Source: Synergistaceae bacterium | GTDB lineage: Bacteria > Synergistota > Synergistia > Synergistales > Aminobacteriaceae | DNA: 6,362 nucleotides | NCBI GenBank assembly: GCA_017427625.1 | Contig: JAFRSL010000153.1 | Span: 1 to 6,362, forward strand | Direction: 5' to 3' | Part shown: in pieces, positions 6,273-6,362 of the stretch | How positions within the stretch are numbered: position 1 is the first letter of the stretch | Layout of the letters: each line of letters starts with the position of its first letter | Made by a program: the position numbers and the translations under genes | The notes under the pieces: model-generated | The model's input: the letters and a program-made list of their open reading frames with translations, nothing else | What the model was told of the DNA's origin: nothing | Database searches by the model: none

Positions 6273-6362
6273 TCTCAACAATGCTAACGTAAACCAGATA
6301 TACGGGGCGGCACGTGTAGAAAATATTTTGCCATAGCAGAAACAGACAAAAGAGTAATAAAC

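Larger units (their letters stand above)
6142..6362. other. Non-coding region upstream of gdhA
   Basis: This 221-base stretch is AT-richer than the coding DNA and has no convincing open frame on either strand. It contains the gdhA ribosome site and promoter, two inverted repeats and the possible divergent promoter. Near the right edge there is a self-complementary AAAATATTTT (6320-6329), with no clear terminator hairpin for any upstream gene. Confidence 0.6.

Noticed and set aside
6284..6334. 16-codon minus-strand frame MAKYFLHVPPRISGLR
   Set aside because: It has no ribosome site before the ATG, is very short, and shows no link to a known leader peptide.
6311..6334. GGCA...TGCC arms with AAAATATTTT near the right edge, considered as a terminator
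   Set aside because: The stem is only 4 bp around a long loop and there is no T-run in the right place. It is too weak to call.

Overview
This window looks like an ordinary chromosomal stretch from a bacterium of about 50% GC. All four recognisable genes lie on the minus strand and are tightly packed. In transcription order (right to left) they are: gdhA (glutamate dehydrogenase, 6141-4870), mltG (endolytic murein transglycosylase, 4810-3686), an ftsK/spoIIIE-family DNA translocase gene (3670-1493), and a gene running off the left edge (1472-1) whose product resembles the helicase-like half of AddB/RexB-type exonuclease subunits. No phage, IS, CRISPR, tRNA or rRNA signal is visible. Taxonomy is inference only: an amino-acid-fermenting anaerobe, perhaps of the Synergistota, would fit the catabolic-looking GDH, the strong AAGGAGG ribosome sites and the base composition. 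The sequence does not prove it.

Right end (6142-6362): a non-coding region upstream of gdhA. It holds a perfect extended -10 (TGTTATAAT) for gdhA on the minus strand, overlapped by a GTGTT/AACAC inverted repeat. It also holds a possible plus-strand promoter whose spacer contains a perfect 13-bp palindrome. This suggests a regulated and perhaps divergent promoter region, with the plus-strand gene lying beyond the window.

Middle: gdhA is followed by a 59-nt gap with a candidate TATAAT promoter for mltG. mltG, ftsK and the AddB-like gene are then separated by only 15 and 20 nt, and the ftsK ribosome-binding site abuts the mltG stop codon, so these three probably form one transcription unit. MltG acts on nascent peptidoglycan in the periplasm and FtsK-family proteins sit in the division membrane, so their pairing suggests a cell-envelope/chromosome function. 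The nuclease-like gene would add DNA repair.

The most notable observation is in the FtsK-family protein. It has the full architecture (four membrane segments, Pro-rich linker, alpha domain, RecA-like motor domain), yet the Walker A lysine is arginine (GNTNSGRS, R502) and the Walker B aspartate is asparagine (IVVVINEL, N600). The C-terminal gamma (DNA-reading) domain is also missing. It may be an ATPase-dead or strongly altered FtsK paralogue. The downstream AddB-like protein also lacks a recognisable P-loop at its N terminus.
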